Position numbers and translations under genes: made by a program
Shown: positions 5,781 to 12,509 of the stretch, in pieces
Layout: every line of letters begins with the position of its first letter
Numbering within the stretch: position 1 is the stretch's first letter
From: Bacteroidales bacterium
GTDB lineage: Bacteria; Bacteroidota; Bacteroidia; Bacteroidales; ML635J-15
Direction: 5' to 3'
Assembly: GCA_028701945.1 (NCBI GenBank)
Contig: JAQVPT010000070.1
Coordinates: 1 to 12,509 of the forward strand
DNA: 12,509 nucleotides
The notes under the pieces: model-generated
What the model saw: only the letters and a program-made list of their open reading frames with translations
What the model was told of the DNA's origin: nothing
Databases searched by the model: none

Positions 5781-7153
5781 AATAAATCACTTGCGAGTTC
5801 TGCGAGATAACTTCTTTCTCCCTTAACGAGATTTATGTGAGCAAAAACCTTTTGCCCTTTCATTTTTGTTGTCAAATATGTTAGTCCGTTCGAGTGTGCA
5901 TCGAGATATGGAGAGTCTATTTGACCAATATCGCCCGTAAATACGAGTTTAGTTCCTTCGCTAGCACGAGTAATAATTGTTTTAATTTCATGAGGTGTAA
6001 GATTTTGAGCTTCATCAATTATAAAAAAAACTTTTGACAAACTACGACCTCTAATATATGCCAATGGCTCAATCAAGAGTTTTCCTGATTGTAACAATTC
6101 GTCAATTTTATAAAAATCTGGACTTTGTGGTTTAAATTGATGTTTGATTACTAACAAATTATCAAACAAAGGCTGCATATATGGTCTTATTTTTTCATTA
6201 GCATCGCCAGGCAAAAATCCAAGTTCCTTATTTGATAGAGCAACGATAGGTCGGGCAAGAAATATTTGCTGAAAATCTTTTCTTTGGTGTAACGCAGCAG
6301 CCAAAGCAAGCAATGTTTTACCCGTTCCAGCTTTGCCAGTTAGCGAAACAAGTGATACTTCGGGACGTAATAAGGCATCAATCGCAAAAGTTTGTTCAGC
6401 ATTTCTAGGATCTATACCATAAACATTCGTCTTTACTACTCGTTCTATATTATTTGATGTGGGATTATAATGAGCAAGAGCATTTGACCCACCGTTTTTT
6501 AAAATAAAATACTGATTCGCATAAGGAGCCATATCATTTTGTATCTCCTCTAAGGATATTCCCTCTAGATTTTCGTACAGTTTGCTAATTATTTTTTTAT
6601 CAATACTGCTAACCATTAATACTTCACAATTTAGTTTGTCAATATTCTCTACTTGGTCATTTTTATAATCTTGTGCATTAATACCTAATGCTTTGGCTTT
6701 TACCCGAAGGTTAATGTCCTTTGTAACAAGAACGGGATGTTTATCAGGAAAATTTGTCGCATAATACTCTGCTATTGAAAGGATAATATGGTCAGGACGT
6801 TTTTCGGGAAAGTTATTTGTCAAATTCTCCGAAAAAGGTTTGCCAGTTACTATAAATAATCGTCCAAGACCTTCGCCAAGACTTACACCTTTCGTAAAAA
6901 AATCTTCTCCTGACAACTTATCTATATTTCGAGTAAATTCTCGTGCATGAAAATTTATCAAATCATTACCTTTTTTAAATTTATCAAGCTCTTCGATTAC
7001 AACTATAGGAAGGATAATGTCATTTTCTTCAAATTTAAAAATACACTTAAAATCGTGTAATAAAACATTTGTATCCAAGATAAAAGTCTTTGGGTGTGTT
7101 TTAGAACCAGACTGTTTTCTTATCGCCTTCTTTTTATTACTAGTTACAGACAT
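5777..7153 (-). CDS. phoH2: PIN-PhoH fusion ATPase (PhoH2/YlaK type)
   Basis: 458 residues with two domains. The N-terminal PIN RNase domain (about 22-160) has acidic residues where expected: D27 in ILDTNVLLHD, E54/E55, D121 (RPDHIIL) and D146 (TKDINLRVKA). The C-terminal PhoH ATPase domain (about 245-458) has Walker A GKAGTGKT (273-280), ARPIV (300-304), Walker B with FFIIDEAQN (376-384) and the TGDIGQID sensor-like segment (406-413). Mycobacterial PhoH2 of this architecture is an ATP-dependent RNA helicase/RNase, so a role in RNA unwinding and cleavage is likely; this is family knowledge, not shown here. It lacks the KH-type N-terminus of the PhoL/YbeZ group. It has its own promoter (7184-7217) and is the first gene of a two-gene unit with the GT2 gene. 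Confidence 0.92.
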   Translation of the reverse strand: MSVTSNKKKAIRKQSGSKTHPKTFILDTNVLLHDFKCIFKFEENDIILPIVVIEELDKFKKGNDLINFHAREFTRNIDKLSGEDFFTKGVSLGEGLGRLFIVTGKPFSENLTNNFPEKRPDHIILSIAEYYATNFPDKHPVLVTKDINLRVKAKALGINAQDYKNDQVENIDKLNCEVLMVSSIDKKIISKLYENLEGISLEEIQNDMAPYANQYFILKNGGSNALAHYNPTSNNIERVVKTNVYGIDPRNAEQTFAIDALLRPEVSLVSLTGKAGTGKTLLALAAALHQRKDFQQIFLARPIVALSNKELGFLPGDANEKIRPYMQPLFDNLLVIKHQFKPQSPDFYKIDELLQSGKLLIEPLAYIRGRSLSKVFFIIDEAQNLTPHEIKTIITRASEGTKLVFTGDIGQIDSPYLDAHSNGLTYLTTKMKGQKVFAHINLVKGERSYLAELASDLL

Positions 7154-7183
7154 ATTTTTAAAGGTCTTTGTTTAACTGTTTTG

Positions 7184-7217
7184 CAAATATAATTAAAATT
7201 GTGCATTATTTTACAAA
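7184..7217 (-). promoter_or_regulatory. Bacteroidetes-type promoter for phoH2-GT2
   Basis: On the minus strand TTTG (7217-7214) is followed after 22 bases by a perfect TATATTTG (7191-7184), 30 bases before the ATG. The spacer is a base longer than usual. Bases 7201-7276 up to the lepA stop hold no clear terminator, so some read-through from lepA is possible. Confidence 0.55.
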
Positions 7218-7276
7218 TAGTTAATCTTTAGTATTATCAATATCGTGAGAGGAGATGAGAACCGCTAACTAATGTC

Positions 7277-9067
7277 CTAATCCAGTTTTAATACTGCCAA
7301 AAACGCCGATTGCGGAACTTCAACATTTCCTACCTGCCGCATACGTTTCTTACCTTTTTTCTGTTTTTCGAGCAGTTTGCGTTTACGAGTAATATCACCA
7401 CCATAACATTTTGCTGTAACATCTTTACGCAAAGCTTTAACAGTTTCTCGAGCAATAATTTTACTGCCAATAGCAGCTTGAATAGCGACATCAAATTGCT
7501 GACGAGGAATAAGATCCTTGAGTTTTTCGCACATTCTTCTTCCGAAAGATTGAGCATTGTCAACATGAGTTAAAGTTGATAACGCATCTACCATTTCGCT
7601 ATTTAACAAAATATCAAGACGAACGAGCTTCGATTTTTCATAACCTGACTGATAGTAATCAAATGAAGCGTACCCTTTTGAAATGCTTTTTAGCTTATCG
7701 TAAAAATCGAAAACTATTTCTCCCAATGGTATTTCAAAACGAAGTTCTACTCTGTCAGTACTAAGATAAATTTGATCTTGAAGCATACCTCGTTTGTCGA
7801 TAATAAGCTTTATAATTGGTCCAACATAATCTGACTTTGTAATTACAGTTCCTTTAATAAAAGGTTCTTCAACAAAATCCAAATAATTAGGTCCGGGCAT
7901 TCCTGAGGGGTTGTGAACTTCTATAGTCTCACCTTTTGTTGTGTGTGCAAGATATTGCACATTGGGGACAGTTGTTATTACATCCATATCAAATTCTCGA
8001 TCAAGACGTTCTTGCACAATTTCCATGTGAAGCAGACCCAAAAAACCACACCTGAATCCAAAGCCTAAAGCGGCAGATGATTCTAGCGTATAAGTTAAAG
8101 AAGCGTCATTTAACTGAAGTCTGTCAATTGATGACCTCAATTCTTCATAATCATCAGCATCAACAGGATATATCCCTGCAAATAGCATTGGTTTTACTTC
8201 TGAGAAGCCTTCAATTGCACCTTTACAAGGATTTGCGACACTCGTAACGGTATCACCAACTTTAACCTCAACCGAAGTTTTGATTCCCGAAATAATATAT
8301 CCAACATCACCAGCAGAAAGAACATCTCTGGGTGCATTATTCCCCATTTTTAGTACTCCAATTTCTTCTGCATAATATTCTTTGCCTGTGTTTACGAACT
8401 TTACTAGTTCTTTCTTGTTGATGGTGCCATTAAAAATACGAAAATAGGCAATAATTCCACGAAACGAATTATATACAGAATCAAAAATTAAAGCCTCCAG
8501 AGGTTTCTCGGGATCTCCTTTGGGAGCAGGGACTTTAGCGATTATCGCATCAAGAATATTTTCTATTCCATAGCCTGTTTTTCCGCTGGCATGAATGATG
8601 TCTTCTCTGTTAACGCCTATTAATTCTATTATTTGATCTTCAACTTCTTCAGGCATTGCTGCGTCAAGATCCATTTTATTAAGAATTGGAATAATTTCCA
8701 AATCGTTTTCTATTGCTTGATATAGTGTAGAGATTGTCTGAGCCTGTACGCCTTGAGTTGCGTCAACTATAAGCAAAGCTCCTTCACAAGCTGCTATCGA
8801 ACGACTAACTTCGTACGAAAAATCGACGTGTCCCGGAGTATCTATTAGATTAAGAATATATTTTTGTCCATCTTTAACATAATCCATCTGAATTGCATGA
8901 CTTTTAATGGTTATGCCTCTTTCTCTTTCCAAGTCCATATCATCAAGCACTTGATTTTGAAACTGCCTGTCAGTAACCGATCCAGTGATTTGAAGAAGTC
9001 TGTCTGCAAGAGTACTTTTACCATGGTCAATATGAGCTATTATGCAGAAATTACGAGTATTCTTCAT
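7277..9067 (-). CDS. lepA: Elongation factor 4 (LepA), translational GTPase
   Basis: LepA/EF4 is a ribosome-associated GTPase related to EF-G, implicated in back-translocation, stress translation and 30S assembly. The 596-residue product matches the usual length (about 599) and looks intact. GTPase motifs: G1 AHIDHGKS (11-18), the switch I region RGITIKS (50-56), G3 DTPGH (76-80), and G4 NKMD (130-133). The EF-G-like domains II, III and V follow, with the characteristic FRCGFLGLLHMEI stretch. The LepA-specific C-terminal domain is present, including CYGGDITRKRKLLEKQKKGKKRMR and ending AFLAVLKLD. No lepB (signal peptidase) adjoins it, unlike the E. coli arrangement. It has its own promoter (9090-9122). 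Confidence 0.98.
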   Translation of the reverse strand: MKNTRNFCIIAHIDHGKSTLADRLLQITGSVTDRQFQNQVLDDMDLERERGITIKSHAIQMDYVKDGQKYILNLIDTPGHVDFSYEVSRSIAACEGALLIVDATQGVQAQTISTLYQAIENDLEIIPILNKMDLDAAMPEEVEDQIIELIGVNREDIIHASGKTGYGIENILDAIIAKVPAPKGDPEKPLEALIFDSVYNSFRGIIAYFRIFNGTINKKELVKFVNTGKEYYAEEIGVLKMGNNAPRDVLSAGDVGYIISGIKTSVEVKVGDTVTSVANPCKGAIEGFSEVKPMLFAGIYPVDADDYEELRSSIDRLQLNDASLTYTLESSAALGFGFRCGFLGLLHMEIVQERLDREFDMDVITTVPNVQYLAHTTKGETIEVHNPSGMPGPNYLDFVEEPFIKGTVITKSDYVGPIIKLIIDKRGMLQDQIYLSTDRVELRFEIPLGEIVFDFYDKLKSISKGYASFDYYQSGYEKSKLVRLDILLNSEMVDALSTLTHVDNAQSFGRRMCEKLKDLIPRQQFDVAIQAAIGSKIIARETVKALRKDVTAKCYGGDITRKRKLLEKQKKGKKRMRQVGNVEVPQSAFLAVLKLD

Positions 9068-9089
9068 TAATTATTTTTAAAATTTTGTG

Positions 9090-9122
9090 CAAAGATAGAA
9101 TAATTCGGATAACTAAGGCAAA
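9090..9122 (-). promoter_or_regulatory. Bacteroidetes-type promoter for lepA
   Basis: On the minus strand TTTG (9122-9119), a 21-base spacer and TATCTTTG (9097-9090) match the consensus. The -7 element ends 22 bases before the lepA ATG. The -33 TTTG touches the T-run of the upstream gene's terminator. Confidence 0.65.
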
Positions 9123-9148
9123 AAAAAGCTCCCAATTTGGAAGCTTTT
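9120..9148 (-). terminator. Intrinsic terminator of the COG2403 gene
   Basis: On the minus strand AAAAGCTTCC (9148-9139), loop AAATT, GGGAGCTTTT (9133-9124) makes a 10-bp stem with one G-U pair, followed by further Ts to 9120. It lies 20 bases past the stop codon and separates this gene from lepA. Confidence 0.85.
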
Positions 9149-9167
9149 AAATTAAAATTATAAGATT

Positions 9168-10499
9168 CTATTTTAGAAATTTGGTTGCAAACTCGTCGAT
9201 ATACATTTTTATACTAGGAGTTCCTATATCTAATAATTCGTATCCAACCTTAACACTAGGTTTGTCGATTTTGATTATCCTATTAAGATCTATTGGAGTA
9301 GCTATAACTACTGCGTCGCAAGGAGTATTCCTGATAGTTGTTTCTAAGTCTTTAACTTGCTCGTCGCTATAACCCATCGAAGGAAGAATAGTGCCTACAT
9401 TTGGATAAATTTCGAAAGTTTTTTTAATTTTACCTACCGCATAAGGTCTTGGATCAACTAATTCGGCTGCACCATATTTTTGAGCGGTTATGCTTCCATA
9501 GTTATATTTAATTTCCCCGTGTGTTACTGTTGGTCCTTCTTCAATAACTAAAACTCTTTTACCTCTAATGAGTTCTGGTTTATCAACACTTGAAGGCGAA
9601 ACGGCATCAACAACTACGGCAGTTGGATTAAGGGTCGCAATGTTTTTACGTAGTAATTGTAAATCTGCTAAGTCGCAGCTTTCAATTTTGTTTATAATTA
9701 CGACATCTGCCATTCTTAGGGTTGTTTCGCCAGGGTAGTATGTCAATTCGTGTCCAGCACGTTGTGGATCAACAATTGTAAACATTAAATCGGGCTTAAT
9801 AAATGGGAAGTCATTATTTCCACCATCCCAAAGTATAATATCAACATCTTCTTTTTCGGCTTGACGTAGAATAGCTTCGTAATCTATTCCTGAATAAATG
9901 ATGTCGCCTCTAACAACATGAGGTTCGTACTCTTCCATCTCTTCAATGGTGCATTTATGTAATTTTAAGTCTTCAACTTTTGCAAAACGTTGTACTGCTT
10001 GTATTGCCAAGTCGCCGTAAGGCATAGGGTGACGAATTACGCAAGCTTTTAAGCCTTTTTCTTTTAGTATGTCAATTATACGTCTTGATGCTTCGCTTTT
10101 TCCTCCACCAGTTCTAACTGCTCCAGTCGCAATTACAGGTTTTGTAGATTTTAACATCGTGTCATTTAAACCTAATAATACAAAATTAGCTCCAGCTGTA
10201 TTCACAATAGAACAAATGTTCATTACTTTTACATAATGCATGTCACTATATGCAAAAACACAAACTTGAACATTAAACTCTTTAATTAATCGTGGCAACT
10301 CTGATTCGTTATAAATTGGAATGCCATTAGGATATAATTCCCCAGCAAGCTCTGTTGGATATTTTTTTCCATCAATATCAGGAATTTGAGCAGCCGTAAA
10401 AGCTACTACGTTATATTCTTCTTTACCTCTGTAGCACATGTTGAAGTTGTGAAAATCTCTTCCAGCAGCTCCAATAATAATAACATTCTTTCTAGCCAT
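9168..10499 (-). CDS. COG2403 predicted GTPase, cyclic 2,3-diphosphoglycerate synthetase-like
   Basis: 443 residues, similar in layout to archaeal cyclic 2,3-diphosphoglycerate synthetase, which closes 2,3-diphosphoglycerate into a ring with ATP. The N-terminal part (about 4-120) is a Rossmann-like domain opening VIIIGAAGRDFHNFN (6-20), with FAYSDMHY (82-89). The P-loop NTPase part starts with ATGAVRTGGGKS (124-135) as Walker A, then a SIMIBI-like order: WDGGNNDFP (224-232) as the Walker B region and VVIINKIES (266-274) as an NKxD-like base motif. A further alpha/beta region ends the protein. Bacterial members are usually annotated after the archaeal enzyme, but the motifs also fit a CobW/HypB-like GTPase. 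I see no partner gene that fixes a pathway: the neighbours are lepA and, divergently, an aminotransferase. Family assignment is strong, function is open. Confidence 0.82.
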   Translation of the reverse strand: MARKNVIIIGAAGRDFHNFNMCYRGKEEYNVVAFTAAQIPDIDGKKYPTELAGELYPNGIPIYNESELPRLIKEFNVQVCVFAYSDMHYVKVMNICSIVNTAGANFVLLGLNDTMLKSTKPVIATGAVRTGGGKSEASRRIIDILKEKGLKACVIRHPMPYGDLAIQAVQRFAKVEDLKLHKCTIEEMEEYEPHVVRGDIIYSGIDYEAILRQAEKEDVDIILWDGGNNDFPFIKPDLMFTIVDPQRAGHELTYYPGETTLRMADVVIINKIESCDLADLQLLRKNIATLNPTAVVVDAVSPSSVDKPELIRGKRVLVIEEGPTVTHGEIKYNYGSITAQKYGAAELVDPRPYAVGKIKKTFEIYPNVGTILPSMGYSDEQVKDLETTIRNTPCDAVVIATPIDLNRIIKIDKPSVKVGYELLDIGTPSIKMYIDEFATKFLK

Positions 10500-10548
10500 A
10501 ACTGAATAATTTTGAAATTAATAAAGATTTAAGATAATTTGTATTTCT

Positions 10549-10556
10549 CAAAGATA
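10549..10556 (-). promoter_or_regulatory. -7 element of the COG2403 gene promoter
   Basis: TATCTTTG on the minus strand (10556-10549) fits TAnnTTTG and lies 49 bases before the ATG. No good -33 TTTG is present at the proper distance, so the promoter may depend on an activator, perhaps at the half-sites between 10566 and 10621. Confidence 0.5.
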
Positions 10557-10565
10557 CATTTAAAA

Positions 10566-10621
10566 AAAACATTTTCCGAACGATGCAGTAGCGATGTTTT
10601 GTGTTAAGAAACATGTTTTGT
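10566..10621. promoter_or_regulatory. Possible operator: repeated ATGTTTT half-sites in a divergent promoter region
   Basis: AAAACAT (10566-10572) is the inverse of ATGTTTT, which occurs at 10594-10600 and 10613-10619. The latter two sit in a 9-bp direct repeat ATGTTTTGT spaced 19 bases apart. The last copy also forms the 10-bp palindrome AAACATGTTT. The cluster lies just upstream of the COG2403 -7 element and about 100 bases upstream of the degT-family promoter. It is AT-rich, so chance is a real alternative. Confidence 0.3.
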
Positions 10622-10717
10622 CTTTATTTAGATAGCTATAATCCAAATTATCAGTAAGATGCACTTTATATAAATGGAGAATTTTCTATTTTCTATTTAA
10701 CATTTATTAAAATAAAC

Positions 10718-10725
10718 TATTTTTG
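10718..10725 (+). promoter_or_regulatory. -7 element of the aminotransferase gene promoter
   Basis: TATTTTTG fits TAnnTTTG and lies 20 bases before the ATG, implying a leader of about 14 bases. The -33 position is only AT-rich, so the promoter is partly matched. Confidence 0.5.
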
Positions 10726-10745
10726 CATTAACAAATTTTGATTGT

Positions 10746-11870
10746 ATGAATATTCCAATGGTTGATCTTAGATCACAGTATCTTAAAATTAAAGATGAAG
10801 TAGATAAAAAAATACTCGATGTTATTGATAATACTGCTTTTATTAATGGCGATGATGTTCAAATGCTAAGGAATGAATTAGCAAAATACTTAGACGTAAA
10901 ACATGTAATTACTTGTGGTAACGGCACAGATGCGTTACAAATAGCTATGATGGCTCTTGGTTTGCAACCTGGCGACGAAGTCATTTCGGCTGACTTTACT
11001 TTTATTGCAACAGTAGAATCTATAGCCTTATTAAAGCTAACTCCTGTGATGGTGGATGTGAATCCCGATACTTTTTGCATCGCCCCCGATGAAATTGAAA
11101 AAGCAATTACTCCAAGAACTAAAGCAATTATGCCTGTCCATTTGTTTGGACAATGTGCCGATATGGACAGAATAATGGAAATTGCCGAAAAGCATAATCT
11201 TTATGTTATTGAAGATACCGCTCAAGCAATCGGCAGTGATTTTACATCAGAAAAAGGCTGGACTAAAAAAGCTGGAACAATTGGACATATCGGCTGTACT
11301 TCTTTTTTTCCGTCTAAAAATCTTGGCTGTTACGGAGATGGTGGTGCAATTTTCACAAACGATGATGAACTCAACGAAAAAATTAACTCAATTGTTAATC
11401 ATGGTATGAAAGTTAGGTATTATCACGATAGAATTGGCGTTAACTCAAGGTTAGATACTATTCAAGCAGCTGTTTTGCGTGTAAAACTACCGCTCCTTGA
11501 TGAGTATAATCTTGCAAGACGCACGGCTGCGGATTATTACGATAACGCTTTCGCAAATTGTGATAAAATTATTACTCCCAAAAGATTCAATAAATCGACA
11601 CACACTTTTCATCAATATACACTGATGCTCAATGGTGTTGATAGGGACGAGTTACAAGAATACTTAAAGTCTAAAGGAATAGCTTCGGCAGTATATTACC
11701 CAGTTGCTCTACATAACCAAAAGGCTTTTCAGGGATATAATTATAACCCAGATAGCTTTTTTGTAACAGATAAATTGTGCAAAACTGTACTCTCTTTGCC
11801 AATAAATACCGAGTTAAATAATGATACTTTAAAGTATATTACTGATAGTGTTTTGGAGTTTTTAAAGTAG
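10746..11870 (+). CDS. DegT/DnrJ/EryC1 PLP-dependent sugar aminotransferase, WbpE-like
   Basis: 374 residues, full length for the family. These enzymes transfer an amino group from glutamate to a keto sugar nucleotide in the cytoplasm, feeding LPS O-antigen, capsule or other glycans. Motifs: PMVDLRSQY (4-12) at the start, CGNGTDALQIAMMALG (57-72) binding the PLP phosphate, the VxVDVxPDTF segment, GQCADM (135-140), IEDTAQAIG (155-163) with D157 for the pyridine nitrogen, and GCTSFFPSKNLGCYGDGG (183-200) with K191 as the Schiff-base lysine. GVNSRLDTIQAAVL follows. The CTSFFPSK..GCYGDGG stretch and overall match are closest, from memory, to WbpE, which acts on UDP-2-acetamido-3-keto-glucuronate; a different amino sugar remains possible. 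No other sugar-nucleotide gene adjoins it, so it is isolated from its likely pathway within this window. Confidence 0.9.
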   Translation: MNIPMVDLRSQYLKIKDEVDKKILDVIDNTAFINGDDVQMLRNELAKYLDVKHVITCGNGTDALQIAMMALGLQPGDEVISADFTFIATVESIALLKLTPVMVDVNPDTFCIAPDEIEKAITPRTKAIMPVHLFGQCADMDRIMEIAEKHNLYVIEDTAQAIGSDFTSEKGWTKKAGTIGHIGCTSFFPSKNLGCYGDGGAIFTNDDELNEKINSIVNHGMKVRYYHDRIGVNSRLDTIQAAVLRVKLPLLDEYNLARRTAADYYDNAFANCDKIITPKRFNKSTHTFHQYTLMLNGVDRDELQEYLKSKGIASAVYYPVALHNQKAFQGYNYNPDSFFVTDKLCKTVLSLPINTELNNDTLKYITDSVLEFLK

Positions 11871-12087
11871 TAGGATTTGGTTAACCTGTTATTTTTTTTG
11901 ACTATATTCTACTGAGTTTTTTCATACATCAATTGTGGCGAATCATTAGAGCTAACATGAAAATATACTAGCAAGTATTTGACCAAAAGACATTTTTATT
12001 TCTATCACTATAAAAAATAATAAATTTCCTTTTGAGTTTGGGGATTTAGATGTATATTAGCCACTAAATTTTTAATGCAAAAAATAT

Positions 12088-12509
12088 ATGAATATAACAA
12101 AACTAACAGATGTAATTGAGGCGGTTAAATCTAAACCTAAAAAAAGATTGTCAGTCGCTTTTGCTAATGATCCTCATACTATCGAGGCGGTGAGTTCTGC
12201 AATTGATATTGGTATTATCGAAGGAATTCTTGTCGGTGACGAGAAGACAATAAAGGAGATTTGCGAGCATGAAAAAATAGATGTCAATAAATTTACTATT
12301 GTTCAGGAGTCTGACGAAATTAAAGCTACCACTACTGCGGTAAGACTTGTAAATGAGGGGAAAGCTGATTTTATTATGAAAGGCTTAGTTAGTACCGACA
12401 AATATATGCGAGCTATCCTTAATAAAGAAACTGGTCTTTTGCCGCCAAAAGCTGTCTTGAGTCATGTTGTTGTTATGGAATTTGCGCATTATCATAAACT
12501 GTTGATTGC
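12088..12509 (+). CDS. ptb: Phosphate butyryltransferase (PTA/PTB family), N-terminal part, cut by window end
   Basis: An ATG at 12088 opens a frame that stays open for 140 codons to the right edge, starting MNITKLTDVIEAVK. It contains RLSVAFANDPHTIEAV, GIIEGILVGDEKTI, FIMKGLVSTDKYMRAILNK and GLLPPKAVLSHV; the MKGxxxT and LSHV features are typical of phosphate acetyl/butyryl transferases, and the DPHTIEAV opening points to the butyryl type. Such enzymes exchange acyl-CoA and acyl phosphate; with butyrate kinase they make butyrate and ATP, or act on branched-chain acyl-CoAs. A butyrate kinase gene would be expected next, outside the window. The upstream gap (11871-12087) shows a T8 run at 11892-11899 after the aminotransferase gene and an imperfect -7 element TAAATTTT at 12065-12072. 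Confidence 0.88.
   Translation, partial: MNITKLTDVIEAVKSKPKKRLSVAFANDPHTIEAVSSAIDIGIIEGILVGDEKTIKEICEHEKIDVNKFTIVQESDEIKATTTAVRLVNEGKADFIMKGLVSTDKYMRAILNKETGLLPPKAVLSHVVVMEFAHYHKLLI

Noticed and set aside
11872..11899. Intrinsic terminator after the aminotransferase gene
   Set aside because: There is a T8 run at 11892-11899, but the preceding symmetry (AGG..CCT around GGTTAACC) gives only a very weak stem, so I do not call it.

Overview
The window looks like chromosomal DNA from a low-GC member of the Bacteroidota, probably Bacteroidales or a relative. Three things point there. Several genes are preceded by the Bacteroidetes sigma-ABfr -7 element TAnnTTTG, in four or five cases at a sensible distance, and no start shows a convincing Shine-Dalgarno sequence. 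One gene encodes a CarboxypepD_reg-like secreted protein typical of the phylum. The housekeeping proteins (PIN-PhoH ATPase, LepA, COG2403 GTPase, DegT aminotransferase, phosphate butyryltransferase) form a mix common in this phylum. Nothing identifies the species, and I see no tRNA, rRNA, CRISPR array or prophage.

Layout. Bases 1-71 hold the N-terminus of a probable IS256-type transposase (minus strand, runs off the left edge). About 115-360 is a degenerate tandem repeat tract. Then come, on the plus strand, a secreted CarboxypepD_reg-like protein (497-1321), an intergenic region with several hairpins, lipoate-protein ligase lplA (1608-2591) and a NudL-type Nudix hydrolase (2773-3405). Between the convergent nudL and glycosyltransferase genes lies 1.3 kb of repeats (3410-4745). 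The minus strand then carries a GT2 glycosyltransferase (4749-5780) that overlaps a PIN-PhoH ATPase (5777-7153) by 4 bases, then lepA (7277-9067) and a COG2403 'cyclic 2,3-diphosphoglycerate synthetase-like' GTPase (9168-10499). A divergent intergenic region separates the latter from a WbpE-like DegT aminotransferase (10746-11870, plus). The right edge cuts a phosphate butyryltransferase gene (12088 onward, plus).

The genes are mostly single transcription units with their own promoters. The phoH/GT2 pair is the only tight operon. lepA is separated from the COG2403 gene by an intrinsic terminator whose T-run is next to the lepA promoter. Functions are mostly housekeeping (lipoylation, nucleotide or CoA clean-up, translation, RNA metabolism) plus two surface-polysaccharide-type enzymes.

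The unusual part is the repeat element. Nine copies of a roughly 140-bp unit lie at 3410-4602, and a tenth diverged copy lies inverted at 115-360. Each unit joins a core that ends in a palindrome (CAAAATATTTTG or CAAAACGTTTTG) to a tract of 7-8-bp words beginning GAAC (GAACARRA, GAACAAC, GAACAATC). Length differences between the best copies are exactly explained by whole numbers of these words. The small ORFs inside are not convincing genes. I do not recognise this element.
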